Source: Heliopora coerulea
Taxonomy: Eukaryota > Cnidaria > Anthozoa > Scleralcyonacea > Helioporidae
Assembly: GCA_030142905.1 (NCBI GenBank)
Contig: JASJOG010000034.1
Location: 1,913,001 to 1,977,000 of the forward strand
Direction of reading: 5' to 3'
Length of the DNA stretch: 64,000 nt
Positions 11,297-24,073 of the stretch are shown piece after piece. Both the position numbers and the translations under genes were made by a program. The number at the start of each line of letters is the position of its first letter. Position 1 is the stretch's first letter. The notes under the pieces are model-generated. The model was not told the origin of the DNA. It made no database searches and saw nothing but the letters and a program-made list of their open reading frames with translations.

Positions 11297-14200
11297 TCAG
11301 TTCTTCCACGGCCAAAGTGAAGTTACAGACGAAACCAAACTAGAGGCTGTCGATTGTCGGCGTTGTTCGGTCTGTGTCGTCGAGGGCCGTCTTGTACTAC
11401 TCGACTGAACGGCTTCTTCCGGTAAACTATGTGAAATTTGGCTATCCACAATCACGGTTTCCCATTCGTTGTCAGATTCACTTAACTCAAGGCTCCGACC
11501 AAACTCATTTTCCCCCTCGGAACTTCCATCTTCTTCTTCGTATTCATCGTTTGGTGGACACAAGCGATCAAAGACGTTGTGCGGGCCACACCTAAAGCAC
11601 GAAAAAACAAAAAATTACAGTTACTGTTTGAATTAGCGCCCGGAGCTCTGAACTTTTTATTTTTATTCATCCTTATAAGAAGGACGCTAATTTGAAGAGG
11701 GGTGCTTAATATTATTTGTGTTTCGTGAGCTAATAAACTCCGAATGGCTCTTGTCTACGTACATTACGCTTGACAGGGTCACAATATTCAGCAACATACA
11801 TCGCACAACAAACTATTAAGTCTTATCTAAAATCCTCCAAGATTATTGCCAGTTAGTCGAACAAGCGGAACCTCCAACTAACCTTCCTAAGTGAACGTTG
11901 CTTGGCTGTAGACACGTGTGGATATTTTGAAGAGTTCTCTTGGGATGTAGCATTTGCGGACTGACGTTCTAGCAGAAAAAACATTTTTTTAATTACTGTC
12001 ATTCCACTAATATCTAGACGAAGAAATAACAATTCAAAAGGATTGGAGACAGGTAATTACGAAACAAGAAATGATAAAACCACACAAATGTAGAAAAAAA
12101 ATACGAAAATTTAAACTTACATACCTGAGAAAGGCACAAGTACATTACATTTGCGTTGAGACGAGAAACGGAAGACTTAAATGCCGTAGCACTCAGGTCC
12201 CGTAGACAAAATTCACTGTATTGAAAAACAACAAATGAGCAACATGTTTTTATATCATAATGTATGGAATAAAAGGTTGGAACTGTAGGAAAATTATGGT
12301 GTGTCAAATTTGGTGAAATTTTAATTCAAACGAACTCGAGGGGGACGAGGGAAAGGGTAAGAGAGAAGGAGGGGTGAAAAGAGAAAGGGATGGGTAGAGA
12401 GTGGGGACGGAGGGAGGTACGGCGAAAGAGAAGGAGGGAAAGAGACCGAGGAGGGAAGGAGCTAGGGAGAAAGAGGGGGAGAGAGGAGTAGGAAAGGAGG
12501 AATAATTAGGAACGAGAGGGAAAGAGACGAAGAAAAGAGAAAAGGAGGTGAGGGAGGGATGAAGGGAGGAAAAATTGTAGGAAAAGGGACGAGTTATAGA
12601 AAAAGAGACGGACAGGTAGAGAGATAGAGAGGGAAAGTGACGGAGTAAAGGATGAAAAGAGATGGAGGCTGAGAGGAAGGGAGGGACGGAGAGGACAGAA
12701 TGATTGGGGGATGTAGGGAAGGAGTGACGAACAAAAATATTGGGAGCGTACACATTAGAACACACAGACCGTTATCATACCGTGATCCCGTCCCTTTTCT
12801 TAGTGCCACTGCCCAAAAAGTTTTCGAGCTCTGCGGACACAGATTCTGGATAACAATTTGGTCGGCTGATTGAATACAGTAAATTGAATGAGCAGTATAT
12901 GCTAACTTTTTTGATTAGAAGAAAACCTGGATGGTCTAATATTTACGACATCTGGTGTTGGTGTTTCCAGAGCCCAAAAGCTTTTCGTGCGGTCGCACAG
13001 AGAAAACTGATGGGACCTGGAGACGAGAATGCAAGCATACTGGAAAACCACTTCGGGCATGTAATTATTATTGCAGTTTTTAATGTTTGAGAAACGTGAG
13101 AGCTTGGATATATTAAGGTAGATGAACGATCTTCAAGCTCGATACTCAGAAAATGATTTCATTAACATGGTTAAAGCCGTATCGAGTATCAAGCACGAGA
13201 TATAGCATTGCAACACCAAAAGTCGCCAAGTGTCTGACAGTATAATCCGTTACCTGTAACTCAGATCTTTGGGCAAAGTAATATCCAAGAAAAATGCCAT
13301 CAACTCTAGCAACTGGCACGTGTAACTCAAGCCAGCTGTCAAGGAGAACGCGGAATTTCTCAGGTTGCAAGTAGGGACTAGAAATAAAAACAACTCCTCA
13401 AACTGATGAATGATTCGCGAACAAACAATCAATGTTTGACTAGACGAAGAATGCCCAGAGCATGCTTACTGTTACCATTAAAATTTACCGGTAAGGCCAG
13501 ACTTCCACAGTATCATTTAATCTGGCTAACACCAGATTATTTTACTCGTCAAGGAGGAGGCATCCTCCCAGGAAAGGATTAAGATGGGTCATAATAATTA
13601 CGAGATCTCCAACACTTTTACGTTTGAGACCAGATCTCCGAAACGAAACCTTCAAAATTATAATCACCGTTTCGGAAACGTTTGTATCGTGAACCAAGTT
13701 TCCGCAGTAAGGCCTTGTTCTAATCAAGGAAAATTAGTCTAAAAACTTTTAAAACTTTTAACATACACTGGTGGAATTGATCTTCGAGTCCTGGTTTCGA
13801 ACTCGAAATCCTGAAGACTTCGTTGTGTAGGACTCCCTTCAATACAGAAATACTAAGTACCCGAGAGTTCTTAAATTTACAGTATCAGCGATCTGTCAAG
13901 CTTGTAATCTCCTCTGCCCAAGAAGTCTGTTCAAAGATACTCTATGTTATACTACAGGGCTTTTAAAATTCTCGTTAACAGACCCGTCGCGTGTGAGGAT
14001 ACGACAGCATAGTTTTAAACTGCAACAAACTCTCATAGTCTTGGACGAGTGGAAATGGACGATCTGCTGTAAAATATGCCAAGATGGTAAAAAACTGGTC
14101 TTTGATTTTGTGCAAAGCGAATAATCCCATTTACGGAATGTGGTTACGTATATAAGATTAAGACAACGACACTTTAAACATGCCTGTAGAAAAGCCTCCT

Positions 14201-17200
14201 TGGTGTGCTGAGCCAAGACGAAATTTTTCTTGACCGAACTGAAAAATCCAGCTCGACAGAGACACAAAGTACAAAGATTGGGGGGGGGGGGGCAAATCCA
14301 TGAAACATGTCTTTTGACGTTAAATAAGCCCATGTACTCAGATGCCCACTTTCTCTCTTTTATTTTCCGAAATTTCCTAACCTTAACCCCCCACCAGGGG
14401 CTCTTCCCCTGAACCTCAGGCCCTGGCCATCGCCTGATCCAAACTGAAATTTATACTTGCCAAGACGAAATTGCCTTTCATCTGGGAACCTTTTTTGGCC
14501 TTTTGTAAAGAAATCGCACAGAGTAACAGACTAAGGGGGTTTACTTAAGCCTTTCCTGTTCGAGACGTCTCCAACTGACGCGTAAAATCGTCTGGCATTG
14601 GCCAGAGTAAAACTGTCTGGCGTTAGCTAGAGTAAAACTAAAAAGTCGGGTAAGGACTGGAAAGAGTTAAAAGGTCTTCTAAAATATCAAGGAGTTAGAG
14701 ATCGAATGAAGATCAACGAATTCTACTTTCGCAGTAACTGCATGAACGTCTCAAAGACATTAGGGAACACAGTCAAAAATACTTTCCCTAAGTTTCCAAT
14801 AAAGTTAACGAAGCTTTTTCTAAAGGCCATACCAGTGTTTCAAAAAACTTTCTGATACCAAAATATCAAATCAGATCATAAATAAAGAAGCATACCTGAT
14901 TCTGCTGATCCATTTTTATTAGCTCTCACTGTAGGTGTAAAAAGTATGTTATGAAGAAAAAGGATACTCTAGTTAATTCACAAGTATTCAATGTCAGGAG
15001 TCACTTAGTTTTCTGCAGTTTTTCAGAACTGTCATGGATGAAAGACAACAGAACTTAACTTACACCAACGATTGTAAGCCGAATAATCTCCATTTGCCGG
15101 AAGAAACGTTTCAAGTATTCCATACTGTATATTACCAAGTTCATCGTCGCTCACCCACCGTCCTTCAATGTATGATGTTCTTGTGGCTTCAGTCAACGCC
15201 ATCTCACAGCTTTCACCAGCTTCTGCGACCACGTCACTTGCTGTAACCAGAAAATCATATACCGTTTTGGAGTGGTAAAATAAGTTTACTTGGACGTTTT
15301 GAACATGCGCTTGAAGTGGCGTAACCAGACGTCAGGGTATTTGTTGGCCCAGGAGACCGAACGAGCGCACCAAAGTCGCGACATCCATAGTGAGATTCAG
15401 TAGGCATGTTCCCCCAGGAGTTTTTTACAAAATAGGAATCATAGGACAATTACTCCTGCGAAAACTACTAGATTTGATTATTGCTTTCACTGAACTCAGC
15501 TGGGTATACCAATAAAGTACATCGTAACTAAAAACAATTTTAAGCTTGTTTAACTTTTGGGTTTTCGCTTCCTTTTGTTTATATCAACCTTTTCTGTTTC
15601 TTTGTGTAAAAAAAATTTGGAGGCCCGGACCTGCAGGCCTATGGGCTGGGTACGCCACTGGCTTACTTTCAAAATACTGATTTTGAAAGCATTTAAATAT
15701 CATTTGTAGATGGGATAGTAGTTCTTAAAAGAAATGTAGGGTACGTAAGATAAAACTAAGGAAAACAGTCTTGGAGTGGTGAAAACTAGAAAAGGGGTGC
15801 GATACATTTGTAGGCAGACAACTTATCACGTACGTCTAACATTAAACGAGAAAACCGTAACTTGAAGTCAGTAAGACGCCAGCGTAATGTGCAATAGAAG
15901 CATGCCAATGGAAGATCAAAACTTCGCATGGATACTTTTGCACTCTCCTCCACAGGTCCCTGGCTAGTGATCGTATATCTGAACACCCCGCCTCATGTAG
16001 GCCACTCCAATCCTATCGATAAATCTGACGGCGAATATTTCCAACACAGATGTATTATTTAAACGTGTGTAAAATGTAAGCTATGTGACGGAAATTGTCT
16101 TTAAGAAAAGTGACGGAGTCTGGGAACAAGAATGGATGGCGACTTGTACATTTAACCGTAATTCTTTGCGCGAGATGAACGTTGTAGGTGGCGAAAATTT
16201 TGTGAGACTGGGTTTCAAAAAGATTAAACGTAATAATTTACAGTAAAATTTAAACATTTTTTCAGTTGTTATGGCCAGCCTTTTTCTGTATTGCCAATTG
16301 ATAAGGCTATAAATTCAAAACTGGGCAGAGAACTTTTTCCAGTAATCTGAGCATTTTCCTGTTCTTGATACTCAATAAATGTTCCACGACTTTTTACGGA
16401 AATTTATTATTTACCTTCACTAATGACGGCATCACCTGGAGGGGTACCAATTTCCGGGAATACTTTCTGTTTGGAGATGGGAAACAGATATTTCTGAATT
16501 TGATCAATGCGTATTTTTCTGACTCTGGAGACTTTCTCTAATTGACTCGTTAAGTCAGCTTGCTTCTTTTGAATCGCATTCTAGAAGACAGAATAAAAAA
16601 GCAAATAATGCGCGTTCAACACAATAGTTTTAGTATTTTGTATAATTCTAAATACAGACGCAACCTCGTACCCGAGGACTTTGTCACCACGGCGTCTTCC
16701 CCCAGAGTAACAAAATGCCCCAGGGACAGGATGGATAACACCTCCAATGTTAAAAACTAACCATCAGTGGCTGGAAACCTCAAATACGGACTTCTCACGG
16801 ATTTTTTTGTCAGCCACTTTTTTCATTCATTCATTTATTCTTATTAGCTAATTTTTTTTTCCAAAAGAGCAAGCGAAGAAAAGCTTACTTATCGCCGACA
16901 CTTTCGTGCAGATATTCAAGCATTGTTTGCCGGATTAAAGATTAATTTTTGCATTCTCAAACATTCTCAAACGTAACCTTCTGATCGCCGGTGAGACGAT
17001 CAGAAGACCGGCGATCAGAAGGTTACGGGTTCGATTCCCGTCAGGGACTCAGAAAGTTTTTCTGAGACAACAGCTTGATAGCGTGCGTTTTAAGAACATA
17101 ATTACCAAGCTCCCACAAACACATCATTGTTTTATTGCTAACAAGAAGTTTTAAAGTAACTCATTGATGAAAGGCTTCTGCTCGAAATGTTACTTTTTCG

Positions 17201-20200
17201 TAGTTGCATTTTGCACAACTTCAACTTTTTCCATTTCGTTGAAAAACTGACTACACAACGTACTGGTTTATTTTCCGTATACAAAGAACATTTGCATGCT
17301 TTATTGATAAAAAAAAAAAGAAAAAGAAACCCTCAGCCAATGTCCTTCTGTCAGGATCGCGTGCTCGGTAAAGAACAACGTTTAGTTTCGTTTCAATCTG
17401 TTTCGTTGCATTCTCAGATTAAAAGTAACTTTCCTTTTCTCCCTCTTATGCACCCTTCTTTCATTCTCATTTCCTTCTAAACGTTTATTTTTTTAGTTAC
17501 TTTACATTGTGGGCATTTGATTCGCTTTCTTGTATTTTTACTCTTCCTTTCAATTTTTCTAATCTAGATCTTCGTTTTTTATTTTCTTCTGTGGTTTGGT
17601 CTAAGAAGCTTCTGTCTGAAAAGATGGAAACGCCACGTCACACACGTTTAAACCAAAAAGATGCACTTTTCAACACCGAATACAAACCTCTTTCTTCTTC
17701 TTTCTTTAACAATGACACGGCCTCACGAAGCACAGTCACTCTGTTTCGGTACGTCTGTATGTTGAATCTCTGAATGCGAAACAACATGAAAAGATTATCG
17801 TCATATATAAAAGCAAAGTGCAGCGAAGGCATTGTTGAACAACGTTCAAAAAACTCAAAAGGACGAGGGAACTCAGGGTTGGTTCTGGCCTAAGAAAAAA
17901 TATAGCCAATTTTTCTCCAGATCATATCCATGTGTGGTGAACATTTCTCCTTTTCTCATTTTCAATCCTGCTCTTGAGGAAGGGGGCAGCTTTAATCATT
18001 AACATACAGATGTATTCCAGAATGGAAATATGAGCACTAAGCAACACAATTCTATAAAGAGACATGCTCATTTAATTGAAAGTTGATATATTTAAGTGTC
18101 AGTGTAATATACTTATATTATCATAAATTAATATACTTAATTGTATATTAATTATGAATTTTTAAACAACACAAACATTGATTAAGTTCCCAGCTCTGTC
18201 TAGCCTTCCTTCTAATCAGCTCCCAGTCCAGAAACAGTAAAAAAAAAAATATTCCCAGGGGGGGCCTTAATAGAGGAAATGTGGTGGATAACATAACTAA
18301 ACAAGTGACCACAATTGTAGATTTGTAGGCCTTACTAGACTTGTTTGTCCCTTTATCTGAATTTTTACAAATTAAACAAAATTAGAAAAAGTAGGTAAAA
18401 ACATATATCTATGTAATATCCATGCCCAAAAATGTGTATAACATATCACTATATTAGCCACTGTTAATTGACCAGAAATATTTTATTACTGAACTACAGA
18501 AGTAATCCAAATGAACTTACCAACTGTGTCGTTGTTTTTGTAAAAGTAGTTGACTGCAAGACTCTAATTAAAATTAAATATATATTGAGAACTATCAAGG
18601 GCAGTTGCTTTGTAACATATCTGAACAAGAACACTCAGTCTGGCAAACCTTTCAGCATAGTTAGACTTTAGTTTCTTGATAGTTTCCAATCTCTGTCTTT
18701 TTTCCTCATAACTATATGAAAAAAAAAGCAGACAAAAGTTATACAAATAAAGTACTGTCATTTGATTGTTACAACTAAAAATAATACACAAATACTTATA
18801 TGAATCTTCTTGTAAATCAGCTGTTCTTGCAAGCATGATAACCACGGGAGTATCTAGGATTTTGTGGAAGGGTGGTTTGGCAGCCCATTGTGGTACCAGG
18901 TTTTTGAGAAGGGGGTATTATTTTTGCTTGGTTCTTTGAGCCAAGATCATGTCTACCAGGTATGGAAATTCCACAGACACTAGAAATGTTGAATCCTTGA
19001 TAAAGCCAGAATAATTGACAGTGCCAATTGTTGAGACAAGATGGAATTGAGAAACTAGGAACGTAAACCATAACTGTCTGACAGTTTAAGCAAATATGCA
19101 ATAAAACAGATTCTGAAATATATTTCAGAATCTGTTGTCATCAATTAATTGCTTACATCAACAATTAATTATTCAATGTTAGACTGGATTGTATTACAGA
19201 GAGGCAGATATTAGAAGAAAGTTCTTTGTAAACCTTTATACCACCGTTCAACTCAGGCTTGGAGTTTAATTATAAGTGCTTCTAAAATAAGTAATTGATT
19301 AGTATTGTTAGGTTTATAAATGTGAAGGATTCTAAAGTCACTGAAGACTAGGAAAATGTTCTTCATCTTTTCATCTTTTCCAAGCTCTTTGATCATTTCA
19401 AGTATCAGAAAAGCTTAAATTCGACTTTGAATAATGGAATTTTTAAAATTAAAACCCTAAACAATGATCAATTTTTTGATCAAACTTTAATTTCCCTTTC
19501 AACAATTGACTTCAAATTGTCAACATTAGGAAACCATGGGGTTATACCTGATTCTGCTCCTCCCAACACTCAAGATACTTCTGAATATGCTACTTTAGTT
19601 GATAGGCAATTATTACACTAGTCACTCAGCCTGTGTAAGTACAATACAGTACACAGGTGGGAATTATTTAGTGTTAATAATTTTGTTTGATTACAACATG
19701 AGAATTTGCAACTGTGATCAAAGTTAACATGAGAACTGACAGGATAACAGTCTTTTGCATCCCAACATTTTATTATTAAAATTAAAAAATAAAAAGATTA
19801 TATCCATGTTTAAACATAGAGCAAAAAATTGTGAATACATTTGATTGCCAGGAAAATATGAGAAACTCTTCAACGATGTGCAATTTACCATAAACATAAA
19901 TGAACTTGCAAAATCTATTAAAATAGTTCAGTTGACAAATAATAATATGATTCAAAGGATAGACCTAAAAACAGCATGATGTCTGCATTCCATTTTATAA
20001 CCTTGTTTTGATTTTTAATACTTACAATAGTGTACAATCTGGGTTAAAACCAAGTCTTTTAAACCAATATTGAGCAGAAAACTTAACTAAGTTAAAACAA
20101 GTTCTGAATGGCAAAATGATTTCCACTTGTATCACTGTTCTTTTTTTCTGTCTGAACAATATGCAGGTGATGTAATATGCAATTTAATCTTAATACAAGG

Positions 20201-20549
20201 CACAATGAACATACAGTTAAATTTTTTCGGAGTGATGCATAATAAAGTTTGGGATGAACAAATGCAAGACCATTCAAAAGAACGTTTATTGCCAAACGAA
20301 AGAGCTGACAGAATGACACCAAAAAATGCAATAACATATCTATCTCAGTAACTTCCTCAGACGACTTTGAAGGAATCACAGCTGTGCCGGCCACGCTCAA
20401 AACACTGACCTTTCTTCACTGCGTTTTCGACTATCATAAAACAAACCAATTCTTATACACCTCGAACACGTAAAGTAGGTCCTTTTGCTGCAACATAATG
20501 GACAATAAATATCGGTAAACACAACTGGCTCTTCGTTCTTTTCCTCCAT
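11297..20549 (-). CDS. ATG14: Beclin 1-associated autophagy regulator ATG14 (Barkor)
   Basis: ATG14 is the subunit that directs the class III PI3-kinase (VPS34-VPS15-Beclin 1) to ER membranes at the start of autophagosome formation. Exons on the minus strand are 20410-20549, 18649-18711, 17688-17767, a candidate coiled-coil exon near 17430-17476, 16415-16580, 15064-15240, 13254-13377, 12125-12215, 11883-11968 and 11297-11591. Splice phases agree at every join. The first exon has the N-terminal cysteine repeats (YCPLCCSKR, FTCSRC) that localise ATG14 to the ER. Coiled-coil segments follow, then KYLFPI, TSYIEGRWV, NGDYSAYNRW, LDITLPKDL and LNANVMYLCLSQ, all conserved in vertebrate ATG14. The last exon is acidic and ends SSLVSSVTSLWPW, resembling the amphipathic BATS tail that senses curved membranes. 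The estimated length of about 420 residues is somewhat short of human (492). The stop is at 11297-11299. Confidence 0.92.
12330..12732. repeat. long polypurine tract in an ATG14 intron
   Basis: About 400 bp of the plus strand is almost entirely A and G, with G-run motifs such as GGAGGGA. On the ATG14 sense strand it is therefore a long pyrimidine tract. It ends about 115 bp upstream of the exon whose acceptor lies at 12216. It explains the low-complexity serine/proline/leucine frames on the minus strand. Confidence 0.85.
13080..13150 (-). repeat. SINE 3'-tail fragment
   Basis: The minus strand contains CTTGAAGATCGTTCATCTAC followed by a segment reading toward CCAAGCTCTCAC. The same order of motifs follows the tRNA-like heads at 17011 and 39775 and occurs alone at 30785. 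It lies in an ATG14 intron. Confidence 0.45.
15314..15660. mobile_element. probable hAT-type MITE
   Basis: The left end AGTGGCGTAACCAG and right end GGGTACGCCACTG are inverted. No convincing 8-bp duplication remains. The element lies in an ATG14 intron, upstream of the exon ending in NGDYSAYNRW. Confidence 0.5.
16995..17130 (+). repeat. tRNA-derived SINE copy
   Basis: The segment has GATCAGAAGG, then a B box in CGGGTTCGATTCCCGTC, then GGGACTCAGAAA and a tail with GCTTGATAGCGTGCG. The same order is present at 39770-39925 (B box GGTTCGATCC, then GGGGCTCAGAAA). The shared non-tRNA tail marks it as a SINE. It lies in an ATG14 intron. Confidence 0.65.
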
Positions 20550-20885
20550 TTATTTATTTACGCTGTGACGTCATAGCAATTTGCGACATGTACCGAGTAA
20601 GGAACGAGGTCGAAACGAAGAATAGCGACTTGCGGAAACGAGCATGTGCATGCATCCCGCGTGACAGATCTCGTGAAATAATATTAGTGAAACTCCTTTG
20701 TTTGGGTTTCACATCAGAATATATGAAACCAGGCTATTTTTTAAAAGCTGCAAGGTTATTCTCATTATTCGCAAGAGACTAGACGAAGAGATTAACGACG
20801 TGATTATTGAGGGTTTTAGTGGACAATTAGAGTCAAGGGAATTGTCTCAAGACGAAATCTTCGGAACCAAAAAGCTGAATTTGGA
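20550..20885. promoter_or_regulatory. divergent upstream region shared by ATG14 and SPTSS
   Basis: The ATG14 start codon (minus, 20549) and the SPTSS start codon (plus, 20886) are 336 bp apart and point away from each other. A perfect CRE palindrome TGACGTCA lies at 20566-20573, 17 bp from the ATG14 start. No TATA box is obvious. The plus strand also holds an upstream ATG at 20588 with a 64-codon frame ending at 20782. It could act as an upstream ORF if transcription begins before it. Confidence 0.6.
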
Positions 20886-22903
20886 ATGTTTGGTTCTATA
20901 CGAAAATGGATCGATGTTACCATTTTACGATACGAAGTTACAACTGCACTGTACATGTTAGAGCCATGGGAAAAAGTATTGTTTAGTATCCTTTCATATG
21001 TTGTACTAGTTGAAGGTGGCCGGCTATTCAGTTTTAGGAGTGGATGAGTACACAAAACTGTGGTATGGATTGGGTAAGTACTGTATGTGCCATTCCCAAT
21101 CCTGGTGACGATATGTCACTGGTGAAGAGAGATGCCTAGCTCTAATTGAAAGTCAAGTCCTAAAACCATAAATCGGTCAAGCCTTTTCTCTACCAATGCC
21201 AGCCAACAGTTTAAAAAGATAAAGATGGAAATGTACTGCAAGCAACATCTTGAAATCTCAAAAATGAGTAAAAACCAGATGAATTAACCAATCACAGATA
21301 CATGTCAGGTTTATTTCAAAGTCATCAAATCTGATAGTGTCATTTTTAGGTCACTTTTTGGTATCTTATAGTTTACCATACCCAGAGCCAGTGATGCCTG
21401 ATCCTAACCCTAACTCTACCAATAACAATCGTCAACTATAACAGTATCCCTACGGCTGACTACCAATCCTGTATGGGCATGGTAAAGTGCAGAGTACCTT
21501 AGTTTCTTTTTTAATAGCTGATAGTCAAATATTGCTTAAGAGAAAAGTTAGGATTCATGACATCTTTGCTTTGGCACTCTTTTTTCATCATAATTTGCTA
21601 GCTATACACAGAAAATTGATGTGTTTGGTGAGGCAATGGGTTTTTGGTTGGCTCTAATGACCAAAGATGTCCTAACAAGAAGCATCATTATTGCTGGGTG
21701 GTGCAGTTCCTGGGAATGTGGTGCTAAGGTCCCTGTAAATGTGTGCAAAAGGTTCCCTTGTCCAACATGGTTAACTATCAAAGTGGCATTGTTATAGCTC
21801 CTCTCAAAATCTGCTGCAAAAGGAAAGGGTAGCAGGTTCCTATTTCATTGTGATAAATTTTGCTCAATTAACAGTTAAAATATATCAAGCTTTGACCACT
21901 TTCAAATGACATTATTACAGATGTGGTAAGCCAAGTTTCCTTCAGACTGTATATAAATTGGAAAAAAAGCATGGCCATATAATGAGAAATTATCTCAGGA
22001 TTAAAACACAGTTTTAAATACTATTGGGCATGTTTTTATTTCCTCTGGGAAATGTTCTTTTCTCAGGTTTGGAAAGGTGCCATTAGTGAGGTTTATATAT
22101 TGATGGTAATGCAACATACTGCATATTTTTTTGTGTTTTTACTGATCAACACTTGAATGAAACAGGGGGTATCAAAACAAACCAGTAATAAATTTGTTAT
22201 ATCATTTTCATAGCCAAATTACTGAATCATATATTTACTTTCCAAGGGCAAAGCCATAATAAAATGAGTGGGGGGATCAGTATAAGAAAAGAAATGCCAA
22301 AAGCATGCAGGACCAAGGGGGTGTTATTTGTGCCTATTGCAGGTAGTTCTTCATGTCACCTTGTTACCAGGTATCACAGAATTAGTCTTTACCAGTTGGC
22401 TAGATGAAACTCATGTATCCCATAGATTGGCTGACTTTCTTTCAATTGTAAGGATTGAAAGACTGTTGATGTAGGCTCTTGAGATATTTGCTTCTTAACC
22501 CCCCCCCCCCCAAGCAGTTTTCCATTGGATTTAGAATTACAAAATTGGTCTAGATGAAAAGTGGGAGGGTCCAGACCCCCCCCCCCCCCATTCTCCCCTG
22601 TGGCCTTGCCACTGGTACTTTCAGAAACTATAAGCTATAGTAAACAAAAGACATTTCACAAATTTGTTAAAAATCAGGGCCTGTACACATTGTCATACCA
22701 GTCATAAACAAAATTTATATCTATTGTTTATCCTTTGTAGTGTACTAATGACTTAATGCCAACTTACTTTGTTTACTTATTTCCTTGACTAATTAAAAAC
22801 AGATGCTACAGCAATTTCATTGGTTGCAATGTCAACTTACACAACCTATGTTTATTTACCGCCTTTCCTTGCCAAAGTCTTTTCAGTTCTTGGTTTGTCA
22901 TGA
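20886..22903 (+). CDS. SPTSS: serine palmitoyltransferase small subunit (SPTSSA/B-like)
   Basis: This small ER membrane protein binds the SPTLC1-SPTLC2 heterodimer, boosts condensation of serine with palmitoyl-CoA and tunes acyl-chain choice, the first step of sphingolipid synthesis. Exon 1 is 20886-20985 and exon 2 is 22803-22903, joined in phase 1 (A|GT donor, AG|AT acceptor). The 66-residue product carries the family signature TALYMLEPWEKVLFN, with the asparagine codon created by the splice. A hydrophobic segment follows (AISLVAMSTYTTYVYLP) that matches the vertebrate VAMxxYTAYVFxP block. Human paralogues are 71 and 76 residues. It is divergently arranged with ATG14. An alternative donor further downstream would insert residues between EKVLF and the hydrophobic segment and fits the family less well. 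Confidence 0.9.
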
Positions 22904-24073
22904 AAATGATTTTAAGTCTTTATTTCATGGTTTTTAATTCAACATGTCACACAAAGTAACCAAATGTAACCAGTTAACAAGAACAACTTTTAAATTAAAG
23001 TACAAAAAAATTAGAAATATGTAGGATATCTGTTACCATACAAAATAAAAGTAGCACTGAACAGGCCTAGGTTAGAAGATGAAAAGATAACAAGAGATGA
23101 GTTGTTGTGAAAGCTTTTGGCTCTTCACACCTGCCAGTGACTTACAGTTTAGCTAGGGTTTACCCAGTAATAGTATTTCATTTGTTATAATTCCATATAT
23201 TTTGTTATACCAATAAAGTTTAAATGTCTAAGCAAAATCTCTTAGAGTTTTTTTTTCTTTTTGGTTTTTTTTTTTTGTTGTATTTTTATTATTATTATGA
23301 GAACAAATTAAACCAGTATATTGTTGTGGTATCAAACCATTTAGTACATTCACCTTCTATCAACTTTTACAAATTTTGCTGGAATTTTCTTAATATTCAC
23401 GTTTGTTACTGTTAGGGGAAAAAAATTTTTGAACAATAAATGGTTGTTCAGTCGCTTTTTTTACTCTCACCCCATCCTGTCATCACACATGACTACAGAG
23501 TTATGCCTGGCTGCACAAACTTTTCAAAATATTTCACCAAAGGGAAGTCAAGAAAGGACGTGCAAAATGCAATCTGATTTTTCTAAGAGTGCTCATATCA
23601 TGATATTTTTGCAAACAAATTTCACCAGCAGTAATTTGGACATTGCCATTAGATAAGACTGGTGTTCTGCTCACACATGTGCAGTTGCCACATTTCAAGA
23701 CAGGTTGTCCATGCAGGCCACCACAAAACCTTCTACAAAATTTCATGAAGTAGCTGCCATTTTCCCATCATATCAGCAACCATTTTGTGTAATATCAGCA
23801 ACCATTTGTATGGAAAGGTTGCAAATGACCCTTTTGCTTTCTGCTTAGAAAACATTAATTTTCAAACTTTCTCCACAAATTAATGTATAAAGAAGTTCGT
23901 TTTTGAAATCATTTAAAAAACTCAGTACGTGTTTTATTGGATTAAAAACACTCAGTTATTGTCTTGTGTTTTAAATCCAATAAAGCACTCCTGCTCATTT
24001 TTAAATATCACTAAAAAACAAAATAGTGTGTTTACCAAGAAGGAAATTTAAAACTTCAAAGTAATTAAAAACT
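22904..24073. other. intergenic, repeats only
   Basis: AT-rich sequence between the end of SPTSS (plus) and the end of DCAF4 (minus), so two convergent 3' ends. Poly-T and TTATTA runs occur at 23252-23300. A copy of a dispersed repeat at 23860-23990 recurs in a DCAF4 intron at 25515-25630 (shared TTTTCAAACTTTCT and CACGTGTTTTAT-like blocks). Confidence 0.5.

Noticed and set aside
12304..12809. Long serine/proline/leucine-rich minus-strand open frames
   Set aside because: They are translations of the polypurine tract; composition is explained by the repeat, and the tract is intronic to ATG14.
13146..13370. Minus-strand frame overlapping an ATG14 exon (LQPEKFRVLLDSWLELHV)
   Set aside because: The alternative frame of the same exon (SAFSLTAGLSYTCQLLELMA) matches ATG14 and fits the splice phases, so this one is a shadow.
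20588..20782. Plus-strand 64-codon frame in the ATG14-SPTSS divergent region
   Set aside because: No homology and no donor linking it to SPTSS; kept only as a possible upstream ORF.
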